Source of the DNA: Anaerolineales bacterium UBA2181 | GTDB taxonomy: Bacteria; Chloroflexota; Anaerolineae; Promineifilales; UBA4811 | DNA length: 64,000 bases | Direction of reading: 5' to 3' | Assembly: GCA_002328075.1 (NCBI GenBank) | Contig: DCVT01000031.1 | Location: 372,001-436,000 of the forward strand | In this document: piece by piece, positions 33,973-42,339 of the stretch | Numbering within the stretch: position 1 is the first letter of the stretch | Layout: each line of letters begins with the position of its first letter | Notes under the pieces: generated by a model | Databases searched by the model: none | Seen by the model: only the letters and a program-made list of their open reading frames with translations | What the model was told of the DNA's origin: nothing | Program-made: the position numbers and the translations under genes

Positions 33973-33980
33973 GCGCCAAG

Positions 33981-34763
33981 TCAGGCAGATAAAGCCGATT
34001 GACTGACCTCGCCTGCAGAGATGGTGTGCAAGTTTCCTGCCAGGTCGCGGACGATCAGGGCTCCGTCTGCGTCCACTCCCTCGGCAATCCCTTCAAGCTC
34101 CTGGCGCCGTCCAGCCACCCGGACAGTCTGACCCAAGGTTACCAGGCGCGCTGCCCACTGGGTTGGAAGCAGGTCTCCGGCCAGGTGGGCGTATAGTGCA
34201 TCGATCTCTGCAAGAACCGACGCCAACAGATCAACCCGGTCAACCGGCCGGCCCAATTCTGCCCGGAGACTGGTTGCCGGGGTGACCACGGGGCCCAGTT
34301 CTGCCGGGTCCACATTTACGTTGATGCCGATCCCCACCACGGCGTACAGAACCTGATCGGAGGTCAGCGCCGTTTCGGTCAGGATTCCCGCCAGCTTGAA
34401 GGCGCGGTCACGCATCACCACCACATCGTTGGGCCATTTGATGCCCAATACCAGCCCGGTGACTGCCTCGATGGCCTTGACAACCGCCAGACTGCAGAGC
34501 ATCGTCAGCCTGGTTGCCTGGCGGGGAGCCAGCCTCGGCCGGAAAACGACAGAGGCCAGGACACAGGTATTTACGGGCGCTACCCACCGGCGATCCAGAC
34601 GGCCTCTCCCGGCGGTCTGTTCGTCCGCAATGATCACCGTGCCTTCGTTTGCGCCCGCACTCGCCATCCGTTTGGCCTCGTCGTTGGTCGAGCCGATGGC
34701 AGAGTGATACAGTAACTCGCGGCCGATGATTCTCGTTCGGAGCTGCTGGCGGATGCGTACCAT
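33981..34763 (-). CDS. birA: Biotin-[acetyl-CoA-carboxylase] ligase (BirA, no repressor domain)
   Basis: 260 residues. The catalytic motif GRGRLDRRWVAP follows ADEQTAG, and the substrate site is KWPNDVVVMRDRAFKLAGIL. GIGINVNVDPAELG is the typical mid-domain loop. The C-terminal SH3-like part is present. There is no N-terminal helix-turn-helix, so it is a monofunctional ligase that attaches biotin to carboxylase carriers. Start ATG 34763. Confidence 0.94.
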   Translation of the reverse strand: MVRIRQQLRTRIIGRELLYHSAIGSTNDEAKRMASAGANEGTVIIADEQTAGRGRLDRRWVAPVNTCVLASVVFRPRLAPRQATRLTMLCSLAVVKAIEAVTGLVLGIKWPNDVVVMRDRAFKLAGILTETALTSDQVLYAVVGIGINVNVDPAELGPVVTPATSLRAELGRPVDRVDLLASVLAEIDALYAHLAGDLLPTQWAARLVTLGQTVRVAGRRQELEGIAEGVDADGALIVRDLAGNLHTISAGEVSQSALSA

Positions 34764-34928
34764 ATCAATGGGTGCGGGTTCCAGGCGGCTTTCCTTCTCT
34801 GGGATCGGAGCCCATTCTACCGATGCCGGGCGGCCGCGTCAAACTGGCCAGAGTATCGACCTGACCCGGCCAGCGGCAGCTTATTGCGTGATGGAATGCC
34901 GTCGCGGGTAAGCCGGTCGGAGTTGTGC

Positions 34929-34934
34929 TATAAT
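34929..34934 (+). promoter_or_regulatory. -10 box upstream of nfeD-like gene
   Basis: TATAAT 19 bases before ATG 34953. The -35 region is weak. A ribosome site GGGAG is six bases before the ATG, so the transcript has a very short leader. Confidence 0.55.
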
Positions 34935-34952
34935 CCAAGATGGGAGAATCGT

Positions 34953-36266
34953 ATGGTCAAATTGCGAGTTGCATCCATCATCTGGTTGCTGCTGATTGCA
35001 GTGACCGTGCTGCCGCTTGCATCGGCAGAAGGTCCGACCGTTCGACTGCTGGAGATATCGGGGCCGGTCACGCCAGCCATGGTGAGCTATTTTGAGCGTG
35101 GTATCGTGGCGGCTGAGCGTGCGGATGCGCGGGCCCTCATCATCCAGTTGGACACGCCTGGGGGGCAGGTGGATCTGACGCTTCAGATCGTCCAGCTAAT
35201 CCGCGCGTCCAGCGTTCCAGTTGTGGTCTATGTGGCACCGCGGGGAGCACAGGCTGCATCGGCCGGCACCATCATCACCTTGGCGGCCCATGCGGCAGTG
35301 ATGGCCCCGGAGACCGTCATTGGCGCAGCCAGCCCGGTTGGGTTGGGCGAGGAGCTGGACGACACATCGGAGCGCAAGGCCAAGGAGGACCTAAAAGCCA
35401 CCGTCCGTAGTCTGGCGGAGCGACGCGGGCCGGAGGTAGTGGCATTGGCAGAGGCAACCGTGGAAGAAGCACGGGCAGTGTTTGCGGGTGAGGCGCTGGA
35501 GGCAGGCCTGATCGATCTGGTGGCTGATGATATTGCAGGCCTGCTGGACGGTTTGGACGGGCTGGTGGTGGAGGTCAACCGGCAACAGGTGGTGCTTGCC
35601 ACAGCGGGCGTAGAGGTGGTATTGGTGCCTATGAATGCCATAGAGCGATTGTTGCACACCGTGGTCAACCCCACGATCGTGACGATCCTGGTGGCGATCG
35701 GTGTGCAGGCGGTGCTCATCGAGCTCTCCAGTCCAGGTGGATGGGTGGCCGGTTTTGTGGGGGTTGTCTGCCTGGCATTGGGATTCTACGGGTTGGGACT
35801 CTTGCCAGTGAACTGGCTCGGACTCGGGCTGGTGGTGCTGGCATTTGTGCTGTTTTTGCTGGATGTTCAGGCTCCCACACATGGAGCGCTGACGGTGGTA
35901 GGCATCGTCACCCTGGTGGCCGGCTTTCTGCTGCTTTTCAACTATCCGGGCAGCCCAGAATTCGCGCGAGTGTCTATTCCGTTGGTGATTGGTGTGGGAG
36001 CGACCAGCGGCGGTTTCTTTGCCTTCATCTTGGCCAAGGCGCTCGGCGCACAGCGTCGACAACCTGTGACCGGAATAGAGGGGTTGATCGGAGCGGTGGG
36101 CGAAACCCGTACGCCGCTAACGCCAACTGGAAGCGTGTTTGTGCAAGGTGAGCGGTGGAGTGCGGTATCTGAAGATGGAACTGATCTGCCGGCCAGAGTT
36201 CCGGTGCGGGTGGTGGCGGCTCAGGGGTTTCAACTCCTCGTGAGACTGGTTGACAATGGTGGTTAA
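34953..36266 (+). CDS. NfeD-type membrane protein with ClpP-like serine protease domain
   Basis: 437 residues. A signal peptide (SIIWLLLIAVTVLPLASA) precedes a ClpP/crotonase-like domain: 'IIQLDTPGGQVDLTLQIV' and 'GAQAASAGTIITLAAHAAVM', where the second Ser of ASAGT is the nucleophile. Four to five membrane helices follow (residues about 225-370), and a C-terminal OB-fold (NfeD) domain ends it. Such proteases cleave membrane proteins such as stomatins, but no stomatin gene is next to it here. An FHA protein follows on the same strand. A longer frame begins at 34884 but has no signal. Confidence 0.9.
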   Translation: MVKLRVASIIWLLLIAVTVLPLASAEGPTVRLLEISGPVTPAMVSYFERGIVAAERADARALIIQLDTPGGQVDLTLQIVQLIRASSVPVVVYVAPRGAQAASAGTIITLAAHAAVMAPETVIGAASPVGLGEELDDTSERKAKEDLKATVRSLAERRGPEVVALAEATVEEARAVFAGEALEAGLIDLVADDIAGLLDGLDGLVVEVNRQQVVLATAGVEVVLVPMNAIERLLHTVVNPTIVTILVAIGVQAVLIELSSPGGWVAGFVGVVCLALGFYGLGLLPVNWLGLGLVVLAFVLFLLDVQAPTHGALTVVGIVTLVAGFLLLFNYPGSPEFARVSIPLVIGVGATSGGFFAFILAKALGAQRRQPVTGIEGLIGAVGETRTPLTPTGSVFVQGERWSAVSEDGTDLPARVPVRVVAAQGFQLLVRLVDNGG

Positions 36267-36324
36267 CGGACTTATACTGACGATGTCCGCCGATTGGGTG
36301 CTGGTATCTTGAAGGAGGTCTTGG

Positions 36325-37413
36325 ATGCTAGATAGCAACGAAATCCGTTTGATCATGCGCAAAGGCCCCCAACCAGACAGGGTTTTTGTGCTGAACAAAG
36401 AGCTGATGGCGATTGGTCGGGACGTGGCCAGCGATATCTCCATCACGGACCCAGAGGTCTCGCGGCGACATGCCCGGTTGATCCGGCAGGGCCAGGACTA
36501 TTTCATCGAGGATTTGGGCAGCACCAATGGCACTTTTGTCAACCGGGCTCGAATCACTGCGCCCTATCGGCTGGCAGATGGTGATCAAGTGGGCTTTGGT
36601 GAGACGGTTATCCTGTCCTACCACGCCGCTGTGGCCCAGGTTCCGGCGACGATCGTCGGTCCGGCCGCCTCAGTGTCACCCATGCCAGACGCGACCATGG
36701 CCGCCGACTGGTCGCCGCCGCCGGTGCCTCCCAGGCCTGCGGCTCCGGCAGTTGCACCTCCTGCGGCTGCAGCAGCTGCACCTCCTGCGGCTGCGGCAGT
36801 TGCGCCTCCGCGGGCTGCAGCAGTTGAACCTCCGCGGGCTGCGGCAGTTGCACCTCCGCCGGCTGCGGCAGTTGCACCTCCGCCGGCTGCGCCCGTTGAA
36901 CTACCGCCACCACCACCTCCGACGTTTGAGACCCCACTACCTCCGCCGGCGCCTACCTGGACTTCAGTTCCCGCGGTTGAGGCTCCTCCGCCACCACCAC
37001 CCTTCGCGCCCGAGCCGGCCGGGGAGAGCCGTGAACCCGCGATGACTTGGGAAGCCGTCCCATCGTCGCTGCGTGGTCGCGAGCCCGAACCCGAACCTTA
37101 CGCACCGCCTCCGTTGCCGCGCTCGCGGGAGCCGGAGACACCCTACCCCTATCCGCCCCCACCCGTCCGGGCTCCGGTGGAGGCCGTGCCCGTGCCTCCT
37201 CCAGTTTATCCGCCGGCCGAGGGCAAGAAGAAACCAAAGGGGCGTCGCGGTCTTTTGATCGGTTGTGGCTGCCTGGTGCTGCTCGTCGTGTGTGCTGTGG
37301 CAGTTTTTGTGGGCAAGCTGCTGTGGGATGCACCGGCCGAGTTCTGGCAGAACCCGCTGGAGAACTTTAACCTGCTGCTCGGTCTGGCCCTCCCGTTTCT
37401 GGGGTTGATCTGA
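36325..37413 (+). CDS. FHA-domain protein with Pro/Ala repeat linker and C-terminal membrane helix
   Basis: 362 residues. The FHA phosphothreonine-binding domain covers about 15-95: IGRDVASDISITDPEVSRRH and DLGSTNGTFVNRARITA contain the conserved Arg, Ser and Asn. A long Pro/Ala-rich linker follows, including six copies of an eight-residue unit. A basic stretch (GKKKPKGRRG) then precedes one membrane helix (LLIGCGCLVLLVVCAVAVFV). So the FHA domain faces the cytoplasm at the membrane. GGAGG lies eight bases before ATG. FHA partners of Ser/Thr kinases are common, and two kinases lie 4 kb downstream. Confidence 0.9.
   Translation: MLDSNEIRLIMRKGPQPDRVFVLNKELMAIGRDVASDISITDPEVSRRHARLIRQGQDYFIEDLGSTNGTFVNRARITAPYRLADGDQVGFGETVILSYHAAVAQVPATIVGPAASVSPMPDATMAADWSPPPVPPRPAAPAVAPPAAAAAAPPAAAAVAPPRAAAVEPPRAAAVAPPPAAAVAPPPAAPVELPPPPPPTFETPLPPPAPTWTSVPAVEAPPPPPPFAPEPAGESREPAMTWEAVPSSLRGREPEPEPYAPPPLPRSREPETPYPYPPPPVRAPVEAVPVPPPVYPPAEGKKKPKGRRGLLIGCGCLVLLVVCAVAVFVGKLLWDAPAEFWQNPLENFNLLLGLALPFLGLI
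36751..36894 (+). repeat. Six tandem copies of a 24-bp unit inside the FHA gene
   Basis: Consensus GTTGCACCTCCTGCGGCTGC plus AGCA. Each copy encodes VAPPAAAA or a close variant. Copies differ by a few bases and there is no frame loss. The number of copies could vary by slippage. Confidence 0.9.
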
Positions 37414-37431
37414 TCTCGGTCCTGATTTCGG

Positions 37432-38124
37432 TTAGGCGCTCTGAGGTCGCCGATTGAGCCAGTATGCTGCTGCGCCGATCACGATTGACGCTGCCAGTGG
37501 ACTGATTCCCAGAATCAGCCCCACATCGAACCAGAACTTCTGCGGAAAGAGCCGGATGAGCGAATCCGAGTAGGAAAAAGTCCAGGTCCCTGGGGGGAAA
37601 AGCAATTCGTGAAAACGGGTAAAAAAGGTTTCCCAGCCTACGAGGATGTAGGTTGAGATCGCTGCCAGGATGCCAGCGGTGAGGATCGCTCCATTCAGGA
37701 GCGCACTCCAGGACATCCGCCGTCCGTCCGGCCCAATCCGATTGTACAAGAGGGATGTCCCCAGGACGACTACAACCCCAGCCGCCCAGGCAACGTAGCG
37801 GATGATGTCTGTTCGCTGCTTGACGTCGATCATGTGGTCGAGCTCCCGCTGATTGTAGAGCGGTTTGCCTTCCAGCGTCTGCGCGTCCAGCAGTTGGATG
37901 GCGGTTTCCGGTCTCTCCCACGAAGCCAGGAACTGGACCGCCACCGTGGCCAATTCCAGCCTCTGTTCTCGCGTCAGTCCGTAGTGATCTGGCGGAAAAC
38001 CAGCCTTGTTGTACTCCCAGCGCAAGAAGGCCGGCCGGATAACCAGCCGGATGGTGGTAAAGCCGAGGAACAGTGGGAGCGAAATGGTGACCAGGAAGAC
38101 CAGCAGCGTGGATACTCGTTTCAT
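37432..38124 (-). CDS. DUF1461/TIGR01906 membrane protein, possible Lit transacylase
   Basis: 230 residues. Helix 1 (TLLVFLVTISLPLFLGFTTI) is followed by an outer segment with YGLTREQRLELATVAVQFL and 'YNQRELDHMIDVKQRTD', then helices at AAGVVVVLGTSLLY, NGAILTAGILAAIS and 'DVGLILGISPLAASIVIGAA'. FHELLFPPGTWTFSYSDSLI matches the 'FHxLFF..NW' region of this family. Some members (Lit) move an acyl chain within lipoproteins; others are uncharacterised. ATG 38124 is used because the TTG at 38136 overlaps the stop of the preceding gene. Confidence 0.82.
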   Translation of the reverse strand: MKRVSTLLVFLVTISLPLFLGFTTIRLVIRPAFLRWEYNKAGFPPDHYGLTREQRLELATVAVQFLASWERPETAIQLLDAQTLEGKPLYNQRELDHMIDVKQRTDIIRYVAWAAGVVVVLGTSLLYNRIGPDGRRMSWSALLNGAILTAGILAAISTYILVGWETFFTRFHELLFPPGTWTFSYSDSLIRLFPQKFWFDVGLILGISPLAASIVIGAAAYWLNRRPQSA

Positions 38125-38132
38125 CGTTTCTC

Positions 38133-40286
38133 TCAATCGATCGGTCCTCCGATCTCGCGGGTGCCCCCGGAGAGCAGGAACTCGATCACAATTCGGTTGG
38201 TGATCAATTCGATCGGGGCCAAATCGTCCGTAAAGACAGTGCCCGCTGCCACGGTGGGCCGCATGGCATCGTGCGCCGCAGCCAGGGCGTCTCGGAGGAA
38301 CGAGGGCTCCATTAACTGGAGGTTCTGCTGCAGATTGCCGGCGCTCGTCGGTTGGACTGTGGCCACCAGAATGGTGTTAAAGGTGCCGGGTACATCCAAG
38401 ACGTGCACCGCGGGAAACACCGCCTGCAGCGTCGCGGTCATGGCCTCTACCAGACGCCGGTCGGCCGGCGTGCGGCCAACGTTGACGGTGACGACGCCCC
38501 TGTCGGTCAGATGATCGGCCACCTCGCGAAAGAATTCGAGGGTGGTGAGGTGCCACGGGATGTACGGCAAACGATAGGCGTCGATGCCCACCACATCGTA
38601 CCTCTGATCGCTCCGGCGGAGAGCGTAACGGCCGTCGGCCACTATGACATGCAAGTTGGGTTCGTTCATGTCAAAGTAGGCCTGGCCCACAGCCACAATG
38701 GTTGGATCGATCTCGATTCCGTTAATGGCGATGGGACCAAAGGCAGCGGAGTATTGCTTACTGATGGTCCCGGCTGCCAGACCGATCAGCGCCAGGCTGT
38801 TCACGTCCGATGGTCGGTGGGGCGGCGCGTTGAAAAACGGCGCTGCCAGAAAGAAATCCCACGTCCCGTGCGTCAGGTTGGCACCGGGTTGATATACCGA
38901 GTGAATCCCCTGGCCCTCGTTCAACAATAGGTAGTATGTGCCGTTGCGCTCGACCACCTGAATATAGTTGTAGGCGGATTCGGTTTCAAACACCTGGCCC
39001 GGTGTTACCTTGAGCGGCAGCTGGGACACCGGCACCAAAAACAAGAGAACCAGCGGAAGGACCCCCCAGTGCCAGGCCGCGGCTCCTTTCAGGGTCACCA
39101 GATACACGGCAGCGACAGCGGCCAGGATTGCGCCCATGACAAGCATCGAAGAAGACGTGCCCCAGGACGGGATGAGCCAAAGAACCGGAAGGTAGGCCCC
39201 TAGCAGACTCCCGACGGTGGAGATGGCATAAAGGTTTCCGGCGGTGCGGCCGGCTTGCGAGGCCCGTGGCAAGAGGAGGCGAATGGCAAATGGGGAGACG
39301 GCCCCCAAGAGTGTCAGTGGCAACCCAATCATCAGCAGCGCGGCCAGCGTCACGGCCACCACCAGTATCGCGCTGCTGCCGGGTGCAGCCGCCGCCAGGG
39401 CGTCAGCTACAGCCAAGGCCGGTGTTGATAGCAGGGGCACCAGAGCGGCCGTGAGTGCAGCCGTCAGCACAAGGACGGCAAAGGCCTTTACCTCTGGCAC
39501 CCAGTCGGACAGGCGACCGCCTATGGCGTAGCCGGCCGCCAGAGCGGCCATGTTGACGGCGATCACTGCTGCCCACACCAGATTCGAGTCCCCAAAGGCG
39601 GGTCCCAAGAGCCGGTTCGTGGACACCTCCATGCCCAGCGAGACCAACCCTGCCGCCGGGATGACCACCACCGGATTACAGTTTCGCCGGAGCACCAGCG
39701 CGGCAACCGGCAGCAGTGTGGCTGCCAGCAACCAGAACGTCGCCCGGGCGCCCAGCGTGGGGAGCAGGAGCAGCGGTGGAATAAAGGTACCCAAGAGGCT
39801 TCCCAGGGTGGAGGCGGAATACACCGTGCCGGCTGCCTGCCCGGCCCCTGCTGTTTGGGGTGAACTACCCAATGCCAGCCGCAGCGCCATGGGAGAGATG
39901 CAACCGAGCAGCACCACCGGACCGGCCAACAGTGCCATGGCAACCACGAACGAGCCGACGACCGGTCCAATCTGCAGTGCGGCCATTGCGCTCGCTGCCG
40001 GCCGGATCAGTAAGCGTGCGAGTGCCATGGAACAGCCAGCGGCAAAGCCTGCCCAGGCAAGCAATCGGAAAAAGAACACCTCCTGTGGGTGCCGGTCTGC
40101 CAGCACGCCGCCCAACCGATAGCCAACTGCCAGAAACAGCAGCATCAGGCCGATGACGGTGGCCCACACCAGATTGGATGTACCGTACACGGCCCGGAGG
40201 AGATGGGCAGCCGTTACCTCCAGGAACAGCGTGGTGCAGCCGCCCAAGAACACCGCCAGGTACAATGTAGTGCGCGTATGCTTCAC
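38133..40286 (-). CDS. Membrane-fused spermidine-synthase-like protein with duplicated membrane half
   Basis: 717 residues. Two homologous membrane blocks are seen: 'GTSNLVWATVIGLMLLFLAV' near 35-55 and 'GDSNLVWAAVIAVNMAALAA' near 232-252. Each is followed by GGxLxD-type loops and Ser-rich STxGSLLGxxxP segments (STLGSLLGTFIPP and STVGSLLGAYLPV). The C-terminal 280 residues are a polyamine-synthase-like SAM domain: ALIGLAAGTISKQYSAAFG, then IEIDPTIVAVGQAYFDM, then RYDVVGIDAYRLPYIPWHLT. The reaction is unknown. The GTG start lies seven bases after a -10 box, so it is leaderless. Confidence 0.86.
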   Translation of the reverse strand: MKHTRTTLYLAVFLGGCTTLFLEVTAAHLLRAVYGTSNLVWATVIGLMLLFLAVGYRLGGVLADRHPQEVFFFRLLAWAGFAAGCSMALARLLIRPAASAMAALQIGPVVGSFVVAMALLAGPVVLLGCISPMALRLALGSSPQTAGAGQAAGTVYSASTLGSLLGTFIPPLLLLPTLGARATFWLLAATLLPVAALVLRRNCNPVVVIPAAGLVSLGMEVSTNRLLGPAFGDSNLVWAAVIAVNMAALAAGYAIGGRLSDWVPEVKAFAVLVLTAALTAALVPLLSTPALAVADALAAAAPGSSAILVVAVTLAALLMIGLPLTLLGAVSPFAIRLLLPRASQAGRTAGNLYAISTVGSLLGAYLPVLWLIPSWGTSSSMLVMGAILAAVAAVYLVTLKGAAAWHWGVLPLVLLFLVPVSQLPLKVTPGQVFETESAYNYIQVVERNGTYYLLLNEGQGIHSVYQPGANLTHGTWDFFLAAPFFNAPPHRPSDVNSLALIGLAAGTISKQYSAAFGPIAINGIEIDPTIVAVGQAYFDMNEPNLHVIVADGRYALRRSDQRYDVVGIDAYRLPYIPWHLTTLEFFREVADHLTDRGVVTVNVGRTPADRRLVEAMTATLQAVFPAVHVLDVPGTFNTILVATVQPTSAGNLQQNLQLMEPSFLRDALAAAHDAMRPTVAAGTVFTDDLAPIELITNRIVIEFLLSGGTREIGGPID

Positions 40287-40293
40287 CGGCGGG

Positions 40294-40299
40294 ATTATA
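40294..40299 (-). promoter_or_regulatory. -10 box of a leaderless promoter
   Basis: Minus-strand TATAAT, seven bases before GTG 40286. The -35 (TGCTCC, 40317-40322) is poor. No ribosome site is available to the GTG, supporting a leaderless start. Confidence 0.6.
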
Positions 40300-40461
40300 C
40301 CGCAAAAGCGGGATTGGGAGCAGAGTCCGCTGGCCGCGGGCTCCCGAAATCATCCGCAGTGAGGGCAATGATGCTCGCGTTGTGGCCGACCGATTCGATG
40401 TCGGTGTTCAGCCGTCGCCTGTTTGTCAGGTTGGGAGGGCCTGAACGCCGCCAGAAACCGA

Positions 40462-40467
40462 TATAAT
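40462..40467 (+). promoter_or_regulatory. -10 box upstream of the first kinase gene
   Basis: TATAAT, 68 bases before the preferred GTG start at 40535. An in-frame GTG at 40472 is too close (four bases) for a normal transcription start. Confidence 0.5.
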
Positions 40468-40534
40468 ACGGGTGACAGCAGGTCATGCAACGTCGGCGGA
40501 GCCGCACCGTATACAGTATGGCGAGGTGATTGCC

Positions 40535-42328
40535 GTGTGGTGCATCCATTGCGGCGCAAAGCTACGCAACATAGCGCGATTCTGTCATTCCTGTGGCGCC
40601 TCTCAGCAGCCAGCGGTCAGGTCCGGTCCACTGGAGGAGGGCGACTCGTTTCAGGCCGGCCGGTATCTGATTATCCGTGCTCTGGGCAAGGGGGGGATGG
40701 GGGCAGTCTACCTGGCGGATGACACCCGACTGGTGCGTCGCTGCGTGGTAAAGGAGATGATGCCGGATTACACCTCGCAGCAGGAACGCAACAAGGCGGA
40801 AGCTGACTTTGAAAGGGAGGCCCGCACACTGGCGCTGCTCAACCAGCCCGGCCACCCAAACATCCCCGAGATCTTTGATTATTTCGTTGAGCGCAACCGC
40901 CATTACCTGGTGATGAAATACATCGGCGGAGAGAATCTGGAAGAGCGGTTAAAACGGGTGGGGGGACCGCTACCGGAGACGGATGTGGTTGGATGGGCCA
41001 TCCAGGTATGTGACGCGTTGGCCTACATGCACGGCCGTAAACCCGACCCCGTCATCCATCGGGATATCAAACCGGCCAACCTGATTCTTGATGAGGATGG
41101 ACGCCTATGGGTGGTGGATTTTGGCCTGGTGCGGCCGGTGCCGGGCAGTCGATTGCGATCCGGCAAGAACGGGGAGACGGTGGCCATAGGCACCCCGGGA
41201 TATACACCGTCCGAGCAATGGTTGCAGCAGCCGGAGCCGCGGTCCGATATCTATGCGCTGGGTGCCAGCCTGCATCATCTGCTTACCGGCGCCGACCCGC
41301 GCGACGCATTCTCCCAGGAGGACGTGCTTACGCCAGCGATGGTTCTGGGTGCGGCACCGGCAACTTCTCTCCGCAAGATCAACAAGGACGTCTCGCCCGC
41401 CCTGGAGCGAATTGTTCACGCAGCCATCGAACCCGACGTCTATCGGCGCCTTACCGCCGCCGAGATGAAGGCAGAACTGGAGGCGATCGCCCGCCGTCCG
41501 GGGACACAACCATTTACGTTCAAGTCCGGCCAGGTGGCCAGCTCAATCAAGGCGCTGGTGCAAATATGCGATGAGCAATGGGAAGTGGGAAAACACCACC
41601 TGTTGCGAGGCGACATTGAGCACTGGCTCAAGGCCATCGGCCGCTATGACCTGGCCAGCAAGACAGAGGCTTTGCGCTCGTCGGTCGAGGACCCGGATCT
41701 CAAGCAAGAAATCGTTCTTCAGTTGCTGGATCCGACCCTGCCTGCCCCAGTCCTCCATTTGAGCCATGATCGTCTGGATCTGAGCAAGACGGGCATTGGG
41801 CGGTGGGGGGAGTCGCTCATCCTATTCAACCGACAGCGAGGCTATCGCGGAGGCAAGCTGGTGCCCAGCGTCTCCTGGCTGGATATCTCCCAGGAACGGT
41901 TTCGGCTGGTCGGCAAGGGCTCGCGACAACAGGTTGATGTCTGGGTGGACTATCGGCGGTTGCCGTTCGGCCGACGGCACAAAGGAAAAGTGGATGTGCA
42001 GCCCAGCCAGGGGCAACACCGGCTAGTGGACGTGACCATGGAGATGAGCGTGATGGATTCACTTGCCCAGACCGTCCGGGTGATGGGCAAGGGGACGGGA
42101 AGCCTGCTGCGAACCGTGCGCACAGTCCACCGTCGAGTGCGGCGCCCAACCGAATTCCACCTCGCCAACGTTCTCGTCGGAGCGTTGGTGGGGATGGCCG
42201 CGTTGCAGGAGGCTGGCCTGGCCGTTGCCGGTGCGGTGGCAGGACCCATCTTGCTCTATACGGTTCTGTTGGGAGGGCTGTGGGCGTGGAGTGTGGTGCA
42301 GGCGGCCCGTAGTTTGGGCAAGGATTAG
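40535..42328 (+). CDS. Zinc-ribbon Ser/Thr protein kinase with C-terminal membrane helices
   Basis: 597 residues. It starts at GTG 40535 behind GCGAGGTG and opens with a zinc ribbon (WCIHCGAKLRNIARFCHSCG). The kinase domain follows: ALGKGGMGAVYLADD, VVKEMMPD (VAIK-type Lys), VIHRDIKPANLILDE, VVDFGLVRP and 'TPGYTPSEQWLQQPEPRSDI'. After about residue 300 there is a region with repeats of beta character (LDLSKTGIGRWGESLILFNR), then two hydrophobic helices at the C-terminus. It should phosphorylate Ser/Thr on cytoplasmic proteins, anchored at the membrane. A second kinase starts 11 bases after its stop. Confidence 0.93.
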   Translation: MWCIHCGAKLRNIARFCHSCGASQQPAVRSGPLEEGDSFQAGRYLIIRALGKGGMGAVYLADDTRLVRRCVVKEMMPDYTSQQERNKAEADFEREARTLALLNQPGHPNIPEIFDYFVERNRHYLVMKYIGGENLEERLKRVGGPLPETDVVGWAIQVCDALAYMHGRKPDPVIHRDIKPANLILDEDGRLWVVDFGLVRPVPGSRLRSGKNGETVAIGTPGYTPSEQWLQQPEPRSDIYALGASLHHLLTGADPRDAFSQEDVLTPAMVLGAAPATSLRKINKDVSPALERIVHAAIEPDVYRRLTAAEMKAELEAIARRPGTQPFTFKSGQVASSIKALVQICDEQWEVGKHHLLRGDIEHWLKAIGRYDLASKTEALRSSVEDPDLKQEIVLQLLDPTLPAPVLHLSHDRLDLSKTGIGRWGESLILFNRQRGYRGGKLVPSVSWLDISQERFRLVGKGSRQQVDVWVDYRRLPFGRRHKGKVDVQPSQGQHRLVDVTMEMSVMDSLAQTVRVMGKGTGSLLRTVRTVHRRVRRPTEFHLANVLVGALVGMAALQEAGLAVAGAVAGPILLYTVLLGGLWAWSVVQAARSLGKD

Positions 42329-42339
42329 CTGGCCTCCAT

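Noticed and set aside
36751..36894. CRISPR-like repeat
   Set aside because: The repeats are contiguous 24-bp coding units without spacers.
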